Assembly: GCF_003860465.1 (NCBI RefSeq)
Contig: NZ_CP034184.1
Span: forward strand, 310,001 to 374,000
From: Deinococcus psychrotolerans
Lineage (GTDB): Bacteria > Deinococcota > Deinococci > Deinococcales > Deinococcaceae
Direction: 5' to 3'
DNA length: 64,000 bases
The position numbers were made by a program, and so were the translations under genes. Positions 18,525 to 26,037 of the stretch are shown in pieces. The notes beneath the pieces are model-generated. The model worked only from the letters and a program-made list of their open reading frames with translations, ran no database searches and was not told the DNA's origin. The first letter of the stretch is position 1. The number at the start of each line of letters is the position of its first letter.

Positions 18525-18613
18525 TGTTCCGCATTCAGGGAGCAGGGCGGTTTCAACCGTCTGCCCGCCCAGCACAAGAGCGTGCGGCGCTTCCTGTTGG
18601 CGGTTCACCGCCC

Positions 18614-19480
18614 GTGCAAGTCACACCCGCCGAGGCCGTGCGCCTTCTCAAACACCGAACGGCCCCGGACGCCCTGCATGTCACTGGCCCGCTTGACCTC
18701 AGCGGCGCGGCGTGGCTGCGCGAACTGCCCCTCTGGCTGCGGTGCAGCGCCCTGATCCTGGATGACTGCCCGCAGCTCAGTGCGCTGCCGCAAGACCTTC
18801 AGTGTGATCGCCTGAGTGCCCGGCGCACGCCCGCGCTCACCGAACTGGATGGCCGGATCAGCGTGCGTGAGCGGGCCGATTTCAGTGGCAGCGGCCTGAA
18901 GCGGGTGCAGGCAGAACTGCGGGCCAGTCGGCTGAGCTTCGCCGGTTGCCGCGCCCTGACCCAGTTGGAGGGGCAGATCAGCGTCAACACGCTTGATCTG
19001 AGCGGCTGCTCCTCGCTGCTGCATCTGGGCGCCGCACTCCATGTGATCCAGACGCTCGAACTGGCGGGCACTTCGCTCGCGTCACTTCCGCCTGGCCTCA
19101 GAGCAGGTCTGCGCTGGAGCGGCGTGCCGGTCGACGCCCGCTTCGTGTTACAGCCCGAGGCCCTGACCGGACGTGAGGTGCTGCTGACCCGCAACGTGCA
19201 GCGCCGCCGCATTCTGCTGGACCGACTAGGCGTCGAGAAGTTCCTCGCGGACGTCGGCGGGCTGGTGCTCGACCGCGACCGTGATGCGGGCGGTGAACGG
19301 CAGCTGGTGCAGGTGCCCTTCGAGGATGATGAACCGCTAGTCGCCGTACTGGTGCGCTGTCCGTCGACCGGGGGGCGCTACACCCTGCGGGTTCCGCCCT
19401 TTGTGCGCACCTGCGCCGAGGCCGTGGCCTGGACCGCCAACCTGAACGTCACCGATTACCGACCGCTGCGCGAAGCTTGA
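18614..19480 (+). CDS. Leucine-rich-like repeat protein with DUF6745-like C-terminus
   Basis: I chose a GTG at 18614 (VQVTPAEAVRLLKHRTA) because the upstream extension would overlap the preceding gene; 288 residues result. Residues 20-180 are short repeats of about 20 residues (ALILDDCPQLSALPQDLQ, LDLSGCSSLLHLG, LELAGTSLASLPPGLR), forming a solenoid. Residues 195-288 look like DUF6745: EVLLTRNVQRRRILLDRLG, DDEPLVAVLVRCPSTGGRY, LRVPPFVRTCAEAVAW. The family has no known biochemical role. The ribosome site is weak, so coupling to the upstream gene is likely. Confidence 0.78.
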   Translation: MQVTPAEAVRLLKHRTAPDALHVTGPLDLSGAAWLRELPLWLRCSALILDDCPQLSALPQDLQCDRLSARRTPALTELDGRISVRERADFSGSGLKRVQAELRASRLSFAGCRALTQLEGQISVNTLDLSGCSSLLHLGAALHVIQTLELAGTSLASLPPGLRAGLRWSGVPVDARFVLQPEALTGREVLLTRNVQRRRILLDRLGVEKFLADVGGLVLDRDRDAGGERQLVQVPFEDDEPLVAVLVRCPSTGGRYTLRVPPFVRTCAEAVAWTANLNVTDYRPLREA

Positions 19481-19583
19481 CACCCGCCGCCGTCAGCCGC
19501 AACACTGCATTTCACCACCACTTCATCTCATGGCCCTGTTTTATGGTCCTGAGTTCCTTTTCATGGTCGCCCCAGGAGTTCTG

Positions 19584-21449
19584 ATGAGCCAGCCCAGCAT
19601 GCAGGTCCAGTCCGCTTTCTCTCCCGCCGCCCTTGTCGATGGCCTCGCCAGTTCCGCCGATCTGCTGTTGCGTTTCCGGCTGCCGCCATCCGCCCAGCGC
19701 CGCCGTCCGCTCAATCTCTCACTGGTCATCGACCGCAGCGGCAGTATGGCCGGTCAGCAACTGAAACAGGCCATCCTGGCCGCCAAGCGTGTAGTGGACG
19801 ACCTCGATGAACACGACCTACTCAGCGTGGTGATCTACGACGACACGGTAGAAACACTGATTGCCCCGACCCACGTCACCGATAAGGCCAGGCTCAAGGG
19901 CCAGCTTGACCGTATCCGTGCGGGTGGCCTCACCAATCTGTCGGGCGGCTGGCTGCGGGGCATCGAACTCGTCGAGCAGGGCCGCGCACCGGACATGGTC
20001 AACCGCGTGCTGCTGCTCACTGACGGGCAGGCCAATGTCGGCGTCACGGACATCAAGGTGCTGACCAGAACGGCAGCGCAAAAGGCTGAGGCGGGTATCA
20101 GCACCACCGCGCTGGGCTTTGGACAGGGCTTCAACGAGGATCTGCTGATCGGGATGGCCCGCGCTGCTGGCGGGAATTTTTACTTCATTCAGTCCATTGA
20201 CGACGCCGCCGAGGTCTTCGGCATCGAGTTGCAGACGCTCAAAGCGGTGGCGGCGCAGAACCTGACACTCACGCTCGAGCCTGCCGCTGGCGTCGAGATC
20301 CGTGATGTCCTGAGCCTGCACCGCCGCCAGACTGCCCCTGGATCCGCCTGGACGCTGGAGCTGGGCGACATCTACGAGGATGAGGATAAGCTGCTGGGTT
20401 TACAACTGACCTTGCCTGCACTCACGGCTGGCCTGCATTCGCTGCTCAGGGTCAGCTACCGCGCCGAGGTCGTCCATGACGGCAATCTGGAAACACTGCT
20501 TGGTGAGTGGAATGTCCAGGCCACGGCTGCGCCCCTGGGGGCCGAACATGTGGTGAGCGACCTCAGCGTCACGCTTGATCTGGCACGGCTCCGGATTGCC
20601 CGCGCTAAGGAGCAAGCGGTGGAATTGGCCGACAAGGGCCAGGCCGCCGAGGCCGTGTCCGCGCTGCGGGACCTGGCCGGGCAACTCAGCGCCGCTGGAC
20701 TCAATGAACACTTTGAGATTGCCGAGGAGCTCGAGCAGCTCGAGCACTACGCCTCACGCATCTCGGCGCGTCGGCTGGACAACGCCTCGCGCAAGGAACT
20801 GCGTGACCAGTCGTTTCAGGGGCGGGGCCGGGGCCGCCAGGATCTGCTGGGGCGCGGGGTGGCTCTGGACACTGCCGTCTTCAATTTGCCGGTGGTTCAG
20901 CAGCTTGATCAGAGCGTGGAACTGGTGTGTGTCCGCAGCGGCGGCAAGCTGAGAATCAAAGCGGTGTCTGACGGCTTTGATCCAGACATGAATGTGCAGT
21001 TTCCCCGTGCGCTGCGGGCTGAGGGCGCACACTACGCCGTGGATAATCTGGTTCACAGCGCAGACGGCAGTTTTTACCGGGTTGATGGCGCGGTGCGCCG
21101 CATCGTGCGCGACGGGGAAGCCGATCCGCTGACCCAGCACTCGGGCAGCAGCCGGTCCAGTGGCGGCGGCGCACGCGCAGTGGCCGCGACCAAAGCGGCC
21201 AAGACAGCTGCTGATCTGGACACCACCGACTCTGTGAAAGACGGCGTCTTGCTGCAATGCGTCAAGGAGGGCAGCAAACTGCGTGCCCGCGTCGTTCAGG
21301 ACGGCTACCATCCCGACTGGAACATGCGCTTCCCGCGCAGTATCCGCGAAGACGGCCTGCTGTATGTTGTCGACGAGGTCAACACGGCACCGGACGGGAA
21401 ATCCTACATCGCTTCCGGTGCAATCCGGCTTTTCGTTCAGCCGAGCTGA
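19584..21449 (+). CDS. vWA-domain protein with two C-terminal repeat domains
   Basis: This 621-residue protein has an ATG chosen at 19584 after AGGAG. Residues 45-230 are a von Willebrand A domain with a complete MIDAS start DRSGSMAGQQ and the downstream GGLTNLSGGW and LLTDGQANVG motifs, so a divalent metal site is intact. A vWA-associated beta domain and a helical stretch follow. The C-terminal 200 residues hold two copies of a module of about 65 residues: CVRSGGKLRIKAVSDGFDP...FPRALR and CVKEGSKLRARVVQDGYHP...FPRSIR. They are separated by a low-complexity linker. No signal peptide is visible, so it is cytoplasmic. It is probably co-expressed with the two genes before it. Confidence 0.85.
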   Translation: MSQPSMQVQSAFSPAALVDGLASSADLLLRFRLPPSAQRRRPLNLSLVIDRSGSMAGQQLKQAILAAKRVVDDLDEHDLLSVVIYDDTVETLIAPTHVTDKARLKGQLDRIRAGGLTNLSGGWLRGIELVEQGRAPDMVNRVLLLTDGQANVGVTDIKVLTRTAAQKAEAGISTTALGFGQGFNEDLLIGMARAAGGNFYFIQSIDDAAEVFGIELQTLKAVAAQNLTLTLEPAAGVEIRDVLSLHRRQTAPGSAWTLELGDIYEDEDKLLGLQLTLPALTAGLHSLLRVSYRAEVVHDGNLETLLGEWNVQATAAPLGAEHVVSDLSVTLDLARLRIARAKEQAVELADKGQAAEAVSALRDLAGQLSAAGLNEHFEIAEELEQLEHYASRISARRLDNASRKELRDQSFQGRGRGRQDLLGRGVALDTAVFNLPVVQQLDQSVELVCVRSGGKLRIKAVSDGFDPDMNVQFPRALRAEGAHYAVDNLVHSADGSFYRVDGAVRRIVRDGEADPLTQHSGSSRSSGGGARAVAATKAAKTAADLDTTDSVKDGVLLQCVKEGSKLRARVVQDGYHPDWNMRFPRSIREDGLLYVVDEVNTAPDGKSYIASGAIRLFVQPS

Positions 21450-21570
21450 GTGGGTGATTGAAGCCAGGCGGGCGATCAAGTGAGTGATCCGAATACTAAG
21501 GACGACCTTTCTGTTCTAACGCTCGTCATTCAACTGCTGGGGTCCCTCGCTTGAGCGCCTGAAAGCGGCG

Positions 21571-21945
21571 TCACACGACGATCCGGCGGAAGCCGCCCTG
21601 CTCATGTGTCGCCGGAAGCTGGCCATACATCCGTTCACGCTTCACCCCCTCCGCCACCTCCTGTCCGAGCTGCTCAGCGCTGCGGTACTCGCTCGGGAGG
21701 GGTGTGACCACCACGTCGAACCCACGCTCGGTATCCACATCCTGAAAGCGTACCGAGACATGAAACGTGCCCCCACTGACTTGTGGCGCGACGTCCAGGC
21801 TCTCCCTGCCGTCCTGTTGAGCATTGAAAGCTGAGGCGTAAAAAGTGTTGTATGGGTCAAAGCATGCTGCACACGGCCAGTCTGGGCATATGACGTGATC
21901 TACCCTGACGCCGAGGCTGACCAGATCTTTCACGCGGGTTTCCAA
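21571..21945 (-). CDS. Hypothetical protein, start uncertain, possibly 5'-truncated
   Basis: From a TTG at 21945 the minus frame gives 124 residues with DHVICPDWPCAACFDP, GGTFHVSVRFQDVDTERGFD and EYRSAEQLGQEVAEGVKRER. The frame looks coding for a further 25 codons upstream (KATEYLTCQEHHLNLLETRV) but meets a stop with no start codon before it. The gene is therefore either read from TTG or has lost its 5' end. Several Cys in CPDWPCAAC might bind metal. No family recognised. Confidence 0.5.
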   Translation of the reverse strand: METRVKDLVSLGVRVDHVICPDWPCAACFDPYNTFYASAFNAQQDGRESLDVAPQVSGGTFHVSVRFQDVDTERGFDVVVTPLPSEYRSAEQLGQEVAEGVKRERMYGQLPATHEQGGFRRIVV

Positions 21946-22108
21946 CAGATTGAGGTGGTGTTCCTGGCAGGTGAGGTATTCAGTTGCTTTGGCGTTCAGG
22001 GGAATTGCAGCTTTGCGGAATCACGTTAAAGGAATCGGGCGCGAGGTCAGGTCAGATCAGGAGAACCATTTGCAGCAAACAGGCTGGTCGCAGCCCTCCT
22101 CCTTTGAT

Positions 22109-22767
22109 TCAGATCAAGGCGACCGCGCGTGCCCACTGCCGGATGCGCAGGCTGTCCTCACGGGCAGCCGTGTAGTTGGCCAGCTTCTCAGCCTGCTCGG
22201 TCTCCCCTGCTCCCTTGCGTCGGGCGTTCAGTTCGCTGATTCGCAGGGCCGTCACAATATCGAAGAGCTTGTCCCAAGCATCGTTGGCGGCCTCCACCTC
22301 ACCGCGCAGCGCCGCCTCGACGCGGGTGATCAGTGCCAGGCGCTGGGCGACTTTGATAGCGTAGCGGTCACGTGCCACGGCAGCGTCCTGTGCAACCTGT
22401 TCCTGATTGGCGGCCACCGCGTCACGTTCTGCCGCGTCAATGCCTAGTGCCACCAGCGCGATACGTACCCGACTCCAAGCGTCCGCACCGAGGCACTGGG
22501 GAGGTGCGGACTGGCGTGAGGACTTGAGCTGGGTGTTTCGCCCGGCGCTTGGGTATCCAGCAGCACCTGCGTTTCGGTCTGGAGCCGCAGAATCTTCTTG
22601 CGGCGGGCGGTGGCAGCGGCGTTCCCACCTTCGCCGAGGGCGAGCTGTTCATCCACGATGGTCAGCAGCTGACGGGCTTCGGTCAAGCGGTCTTGCTGAG
22701 CAGCTTCGAGGGCTTCAGTGGCGGCGGTGACGGCGGTGGCCAGGGCGGCCTGGATAATTTCGTTCAT
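22109..22767 (-). pseudogene. Hypothetical protein gene with a frameshift
   Basis: The first part, from ATG at 22767, reads MNEIIQAALATAVTAATEAL and RKKILRLQTETQVLLDTQAP. After about residue 80 this frame turns into non-protein-like sequence. In the +1 neighbouring frame a smooth continuation appears: GADAWSRVRIALVALGIDAA, ERDAVAANQEQVAQDAAVAR, RVEAALRGEVEAANDAWDKL. I infer one helical protein of about 215 residues, broken near 22480-22540. Two overlapping genes (22444-22767 and 22109-22453) are the alternative reading. Function unknown; Ala/Gln/Glu-rich helices suggest a structural or phage-like protein. Confidence 0.6.
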
Positions 22768-22881
22768 AACGTTGTTCTAGCTTCCGTGGGCGAAGGGTTG
22801 GTGTGTCGTCCCTGTGCGGCCCGAGTCTGTCCTGGACAACAAAAAACGGTTATGTTGCCTTATCGGCGCGGGGCAAAATCA

Positions 22882-22913
22882 CCTCACCTTCCAGCGAAAA
22901 TTGGAAGGTGAGG
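22882..22913 (-). terminator. Perfect 12-bp hairpin with T-run on the minus strand
   Basis: CCTCACCTTCCA and TGGAAGGTGAGG pair perfectly around an 8-base loop. Read on the minus strand it is followed by TGATTTTGCC, a modest T-run. No well-supported minus-strand gene lies upstream, so it may belong to an unseen small transcript. The rest of the gap 22768-23087 holds nothing I recognise. Confidence 0.55.
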
Positions 22914-23087
22914 CTCAGCGGTGGCTGACGCGAAGTGGAGCGCGGCAAAGCGGGGACGCGGTGGCAGGCAGCAATCTGACATGGCCTTAAACCAGTCTCA
23001 CTGTCCAGAAGCAACTTTGCCTCATTGACTAAGCGGATAGCCAATTGGCCAGTACACAAATGGGCGGCGGCGGCGCAGGCTTGAGCC

Positions 23088-23522
23088 ATGTTAAGCAGCC
23101 GCCCCTCGCCCTTTGACCGACCTCAGCGCGGGCCATTTTCTGCCAGATTCTGGCTGATCCTGGCCGTGCTGATCCTGTTGGGTGGTCTACTCGGTTTGGC
23201 CTGGCGGGTTCCGGCTGACCGATTGGAAGCCCAGAACTCCAACGTGGTGGAGCGCTGCACGACGGCTTTTTCAGCCCATCAGTTCGCGGCGGCTTCCCAG
23301 CTGCTGGGCCTGCCAATCATGGAGGGCAGTTTCAAAGTGCTGCCCAGCACCGTGCGGGCCAGCACTGGTCAGGACGGCTCGAAGGTGTGGAAGGCCAGCG
23401 TGCCAGCCAACTTGGTGGCAGGTGGCCGCGAGCGTCTGCCAGTCTTCACCTGCCTGGCCTCGGCGCGGGGAGTTTCGTTCCGGCTTCAGCCGACGCCGCC
23501 TGCTGCCGGGCCGATTCAGTGA
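23088..23522 (+). CDS. Membrane-anchored hypothetical protein
   Basis: This protein has 144 residues. A basic head (RPSPFDRPQRGPFSARF) is followed by one hydrophobic helix, WLILAVLILLGGLLGLAW. A soluble domain of about 100 residues then contains two Cys (VVERCTTAF, FTCLAS) that could form a disulfide outside. A strong hairpin lies 50 bp downstream. No homologous family recognised. Confidence 0.6.
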   Translation: MLSSRPSPFDRPQRGPFSARFWLILAVLILLGGLLGLAWRVPADRLEAQNSNVVERCTTAFSAHQFAAASQLLGLPIMEGSFKVLPSTVRASTGQDGSKVWKASVPANLVAGGRERLPVFTCLASARGVSFRLQPTPPAAGPIQ

Positions 23523-23574
23523 CGAGCTGCCTTTGCTTGACGAATCAACAGAAAACTTGCTGATTCAACCAGGA

Positions 23575-23605
23575 CTGGGCCGCACCAATTTAGTGTGCGG
23601 CCCAG
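23575..23605 (+). terminator. GC-rich hairpin downstream of the 144-residue gene
   Basis: CTGGGCCGCAC (23575-23585) and GTGCGGCCCAG (23595-23605) form an 11-bp stem with a 9-base loop. It is followed by CCTGCTTTACT, with only a short T-run. This is a likely intrinsic terminator of the plus-strand gene ending at 23522. Confidence 0.6.
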
Positions 23606-23691
23606 CCTGCTTTACTCAGAGACCTCCTGCGAAAGTAGGGCTGTAGGCTGGCGGGGATGACAGCATCAAAGTATGAACAGGCCTTGGGGTG

Positions 23692-24028
23692 GTTGTGTTG
23701 CCTTAACTTCAATGCCGGTACGTCAAGAAGACGAAGACGTGCTGGCACGTCCTTTCCTTGGGGAGTGCGTCATCTTGATTTTGACGGCTCGGTGTAAGAG
23801 CGCGGTCGTCGTCTAAAGAGCACAAGCGAGGCAATGTCATCGGCAAGGTGCTCCAGATCGTGTGGCAAGCGACCAGTCAGGCTCGAGGCAAAGGTGTCGA
23901 GGTGGTCAAGCATCTGGTCGCGGGCCGTTGTGAACAGTGCGGTGCCAAGGTTCATCCTTCAGCTTGACAGTGTCAACACCCCGCCTCGACCCCTTAACTT
24001 ACCGGCATTGAAGTTAAGGCAACACAAC
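23692..24028. repeat. 337-bp element bounded by perfect 29-bp inverted repeats
   Basis: The left arm (23692-23720) begins GTTGTGTTGCCTTAAC and ends ATGCCGGTA. The right arm (24000-24028) is its exact reverse complement. The inside has no transposase and carries a 61-codon minus-strand frame. This looks like a non-autonomous, MITE-like transposon or the ends of a deleted one. No clear target duplication is visible. The right arm lies inside the open frame of the next gene. Confidence 0.65.
23770..23955 (-). CDS. Small ORF inside the inverted-repeat element
   Basis: This frame has 61 residues, MNLGTALFTTARDQMLDHLD then LPHDLEHLADDIASLVLF and a basic tail (RRRPRSY). Upstream on the same strand is the palindrome TTGACACTGTCAA, which doubles as a -35-like box, but no good -10 follows. 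AAGG touches the ATG, which is too close for a normal ribosome site. The helical, acidic-then-basic layout is protein-like. A passenger gene or a relic are both possible. Confidence 0.35.
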   Translation of the reverse strand: MNLGTALFTTARDQMLDHLDTFASSLTGRLPHDLEHLADDIASLVLFRRRPRSYTEPSKSR

Positions 24029-24036
24029 TGCTCGTC

Positions 24037-24330
24037 GTGGGAGCCGAGCCAGTCCAGATCCTCTACGGGGAACGGACGATCATCACGGCTCCGCTGCGGC
24101 TCAAGGTGCTGGTGGCCCCGAGTGGCGAGGCGAGCGTGCGGACGCTAGCGACACTGCGCACCTGGCCGACGCCGCAGTCGCCGCAGGTGCTGTTCCGCTA
24201 CGGCCAAGAGTGGCGACAACTGATCCGCAAAGATGAGCTGAGTGGGGACATGGTGTTTCTCTTTGAGCAGTTGCTTAAACTGCATGCGAAGCAACTTTGG
24301 GCGGCGATGCAACTTGGCCCACAAGGATGA
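24037..24330 (+). CDS. Hypothetical protein, probably 5'-truncated by the repeat element
   Basis: The frame is open from 23998 through the right inverted repeat and reads LLVVGAEPVQILYGERTIIT, APLRLKVLVAPSGEAS and ELSGDMVFLFEQLLKLHAKQ. The first possible start is a GTG at 24037 (97 residues), without a ribosome site. Because the coding-like pattern begins right at the repeat, the original gene was probably longer and was cut by that element. No family recognised. Confidence 0.4.
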   Translation: MGAEPVQILYGERTIITAPLRLKVLVAPSGEASVRTLATLRTWPTPQSPQVLFRYGQEWRQLIRKDELSGDMVFLFEQLLKLHAKQLWAAMQLGPQG

Positions 24331-24592
24331 GTGGAGGGAGATCAGATGAGGGCGAAACACGTTGGAACGCTGGGAAGAGACTCGAAAATCAGCTTTTGAG
24401 TGGGGGCATTGGCACTCCCACAGTCAATTGCCGCTTACTTTGCAGTGCATACATAACAAGGGAAACGCTACTTTACATTTCGTGACAGTTTCATCAAACA
24501 ACCCCCATTACACTGAGATCAGTGACGGCACGGCGGATCAGGAGAATAGGCGCTGGAGACGGAAACAGGCTTGTTCCAGCAAAGCTGCTTCC

Positions 24593-25225
24593 TCACAGCC
24601 AGCCTTGGCGAAGCGCCTTGACCGCTGCCTGGGTGCGGTCTGCTGCCTGCAACTTGACCAGCAACTTCTGCACGCACAGTTTAACGGTACTGACGCCGAC
24701 CCCGAGCTGAGCAGCGATCTCCTTGTTGGGCAGGCCATCAGCAATCAAGCGCAGCACTTCCAGCTCAAGGGGGGGCAGCACGGGGGCCGCGCCCGGCGCA
24801 CGCATGCCGCCCAACACGTGATGGGCTACCTGCGGGTCGAGGTAGGCACTGCCCGCCGCCGCCGCCCGCACCGCCAGCAGCAGCAGTTCGGGTTTGGCGC
24901 TCTTGAGACAGTAAGCCGCCGCCCCAGACGCCAAGGCTGCAAAGACCTCCTGGCGCAGGTCGTGGGCGGTCAGTATCACGATTTGCACCTCCGGCCAGCC
25001 GCGCTTGATCTCGGCGGCGGTTTGGATGCCGTCTATGCCGGGCAGGCCAATGTCCACCACTGCCACGTCCACTTCGACCTGGGCCAGGCGCTCTAAGGCT
25101 TCCTCGCCGCTGTGGGCCTCGGTGACCACGTGCAGATCGGCTTCCAAGTTGAGGGTGGCCCGCAGGCCGTCTCGGGTGAAGGCGTGGTCTTCCACCAGCA
25201 GAATCCGGATCACTCTCTCAGGCAT
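24593..25225 (-). CDS. NarL/FixJ-type response regulator
   Basis: This 210-residue protein has GGAGG before the ATG at 25225. The receiver domain has the acidic pair and phospho-Asp in ILLVEDHAFTRDGL and DVAVVDIGLPGIDG, with Thr and Lys in VILTAHD and YCLKSAKPE. The C-terminal LuxR helix-turn-helix reads LELEVLRLIADGLPNKEIAA and GVSTVKLCVQKLLVKL. It overlaps the histidine kinase gene upstream by eight bases, so the two are translated together. It is divergent from kdp, and the canonical KdpE is OmpR-like rather than LuxR-like, so it may not be the kdp regulator. Confidence 0.9.
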   Translation of the reverse strand: MPERVIRILLVEDHAFTRDGLRATLNLEADLHVVTEAHSGEEALERLAQVEVDVAVVDIGLPGIDGIQTAAEIKRGWPEVQIVILTAHDLRQEVFAALASGAAAYCLKSAKPELLLLAVRAAAAGSAYLDPQVAHHVLGGMRAPGAAPVLPPLELEVLRLIADGLPNKEIAAQLGVGVSTVKLCVQKLLVKLQAADRTQAAVKALRQGWL

Positions 25226-25751
25226 GGCCCTTTCCTCCAGCAACAGGCTCGCCAGCGACGGGCATCATCAGCGTGAAGGGGCTGCGGTCCTTGCTGGTGC
25301 GGGTGTAACGGATCTGGCCGCCCTGGGCCTCGGCGATGCGGCGGGTCAGATAGAGTTCCAGCCCGGTGCCGCTGCCCGCGCCGCCACCCAAGAAGCGCTG
25401 AAAAAGTTGCGGCTGACGGAACGTCGACACGCCCGGCCCCTCGTCCTGCACACTCAGGCTGGCCTCGTCGTCTTTGGCCAGCGAAACGTGTAGGGTGCTG
25501 CTAGTCGGGCTAAGTTTCACCGCATTGTCCAGCAGATTCTGCACGGCGCGTTTGAGGTTGTGGGCCCGTCCCCACAACCTCACAGCCTCCAAATCACGCT
25601 CCACGATCAAGTGGCGCTCCTCTATGCCGGGGCGCAATTCTTCTAGCACCCCCTGCAACAGGGCTAGCGCCGTTAGGCACATCGCCCATAGCGTTCCGCT
25701 TAGTAACGGCAGCTTAGGCGGTACAAACAGAAGCCGCAGCGATTCTCTCAT
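25218..25751 (-). CDS. Histidine kinase ATPase domain without sensor and phospho-His helix
   Basis: This 177-residue protein carries the full HATPase core: N box AVQNLLDNAVKLSP, G1 box DEGPGV, F box LFQRFL and G2 box GTGLELYLTRRIAEAQGG. The usual dimerisation helix with its phosphorylated His is absent. The head is MRESLRLLFVPPKLP and a hydrophobic stretch LSGTLWAMCLTALALLQGVL. It therefore cannot self-phosphorylate in the normal way. It is either the remnant of a longer kinase or a stand-alone ATPase domain. Overlap with the response regulator gene shows they were one operon. Confidence 0.75.
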   Translation of the reverse strand: MRESLRLLFVPPKLPLLSGTLWAMCLTALALLQGVLEELRPGIEERHLIVERDLEAVRLWGRAHNLKRAVQNLLDNAVKLSPTSSTLHVSLAKDDEASLSVQDEGPGVSTFRQPQLFQRFLGGGAGSGTGLELYLTRRIAEAQGGQIRYTRTSKDRSPFTLMMPVAGEPVAGGKGHA

Positions 25752-25862
25752 TTCCTTTTGAGGCTACCTGAAATCAGCGATCCGGCGGTTAGCCAAGTGG
25801 CCAATCCGACTGGCCATCAGACGGATAGTCAGCGGGGAGGCGCTAGCTTAGCGTGGGCGGGT

Positions 25863-25943
25863 ATGAATGTCTTCTTGCTCGTGATGGTGGTGCTGCTGTG
25901 CGGCTACCTGCTCTACTCGCTGATCCGCCCGGACAAGTTCTGA
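25863..25943 (+). CDS. kdpF: KdpF-like small membrane subunit
   Basis: This 26-residue peptide, MNVFLLVMVVLLCGYLLYSL with the tail IRPDKF, has the single membrane helix and short polar tail typical of KdpF, which stabilises the KdpABC complex. It is at the normal position, first in the operon. Its TGA overlaps the ATG of the next tiny gene. Confidence 0.85.
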   Translation: MNVFLLVMVVLLCGYLLYSLIRPDKF

Positions 25944-26029
25944 TGCTGGCCGTGATGGCGGGCCTGGCTATTCTGCTGGGCCTTTTTCTATTGTGTGGCC
26001 TAGTCATTCTGGCCTTGGACCGGCTCTAA
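25943..26029 (+). CDS. 28-residue membrane peptide between kdpF and kdpA
   Basis: This frame starts in the kdpF stop codon (TGATG) and encodes MLAVMAGLAILLGLFLLCGL plus VILALDRL, one hydrophobic helix with a charged tail. It ends nine bases before the kdpA ATG. The coupling and position argue for translation. The standard Kdp operon has no second peptide here, so it may be a second KdpF-like subunit, by inference. Confidence 0.65.
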   Translation: MLAVMAGLAILLGLFLLCGLVILALDRL

Positions 26030-26037
26030 GGATCTTT

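Noticed and set aside
24362..25096. 244-codon plus-strand frame
   Set aside because: Antisense to the response regulator gene, which has clear receiver and LuxR domains.
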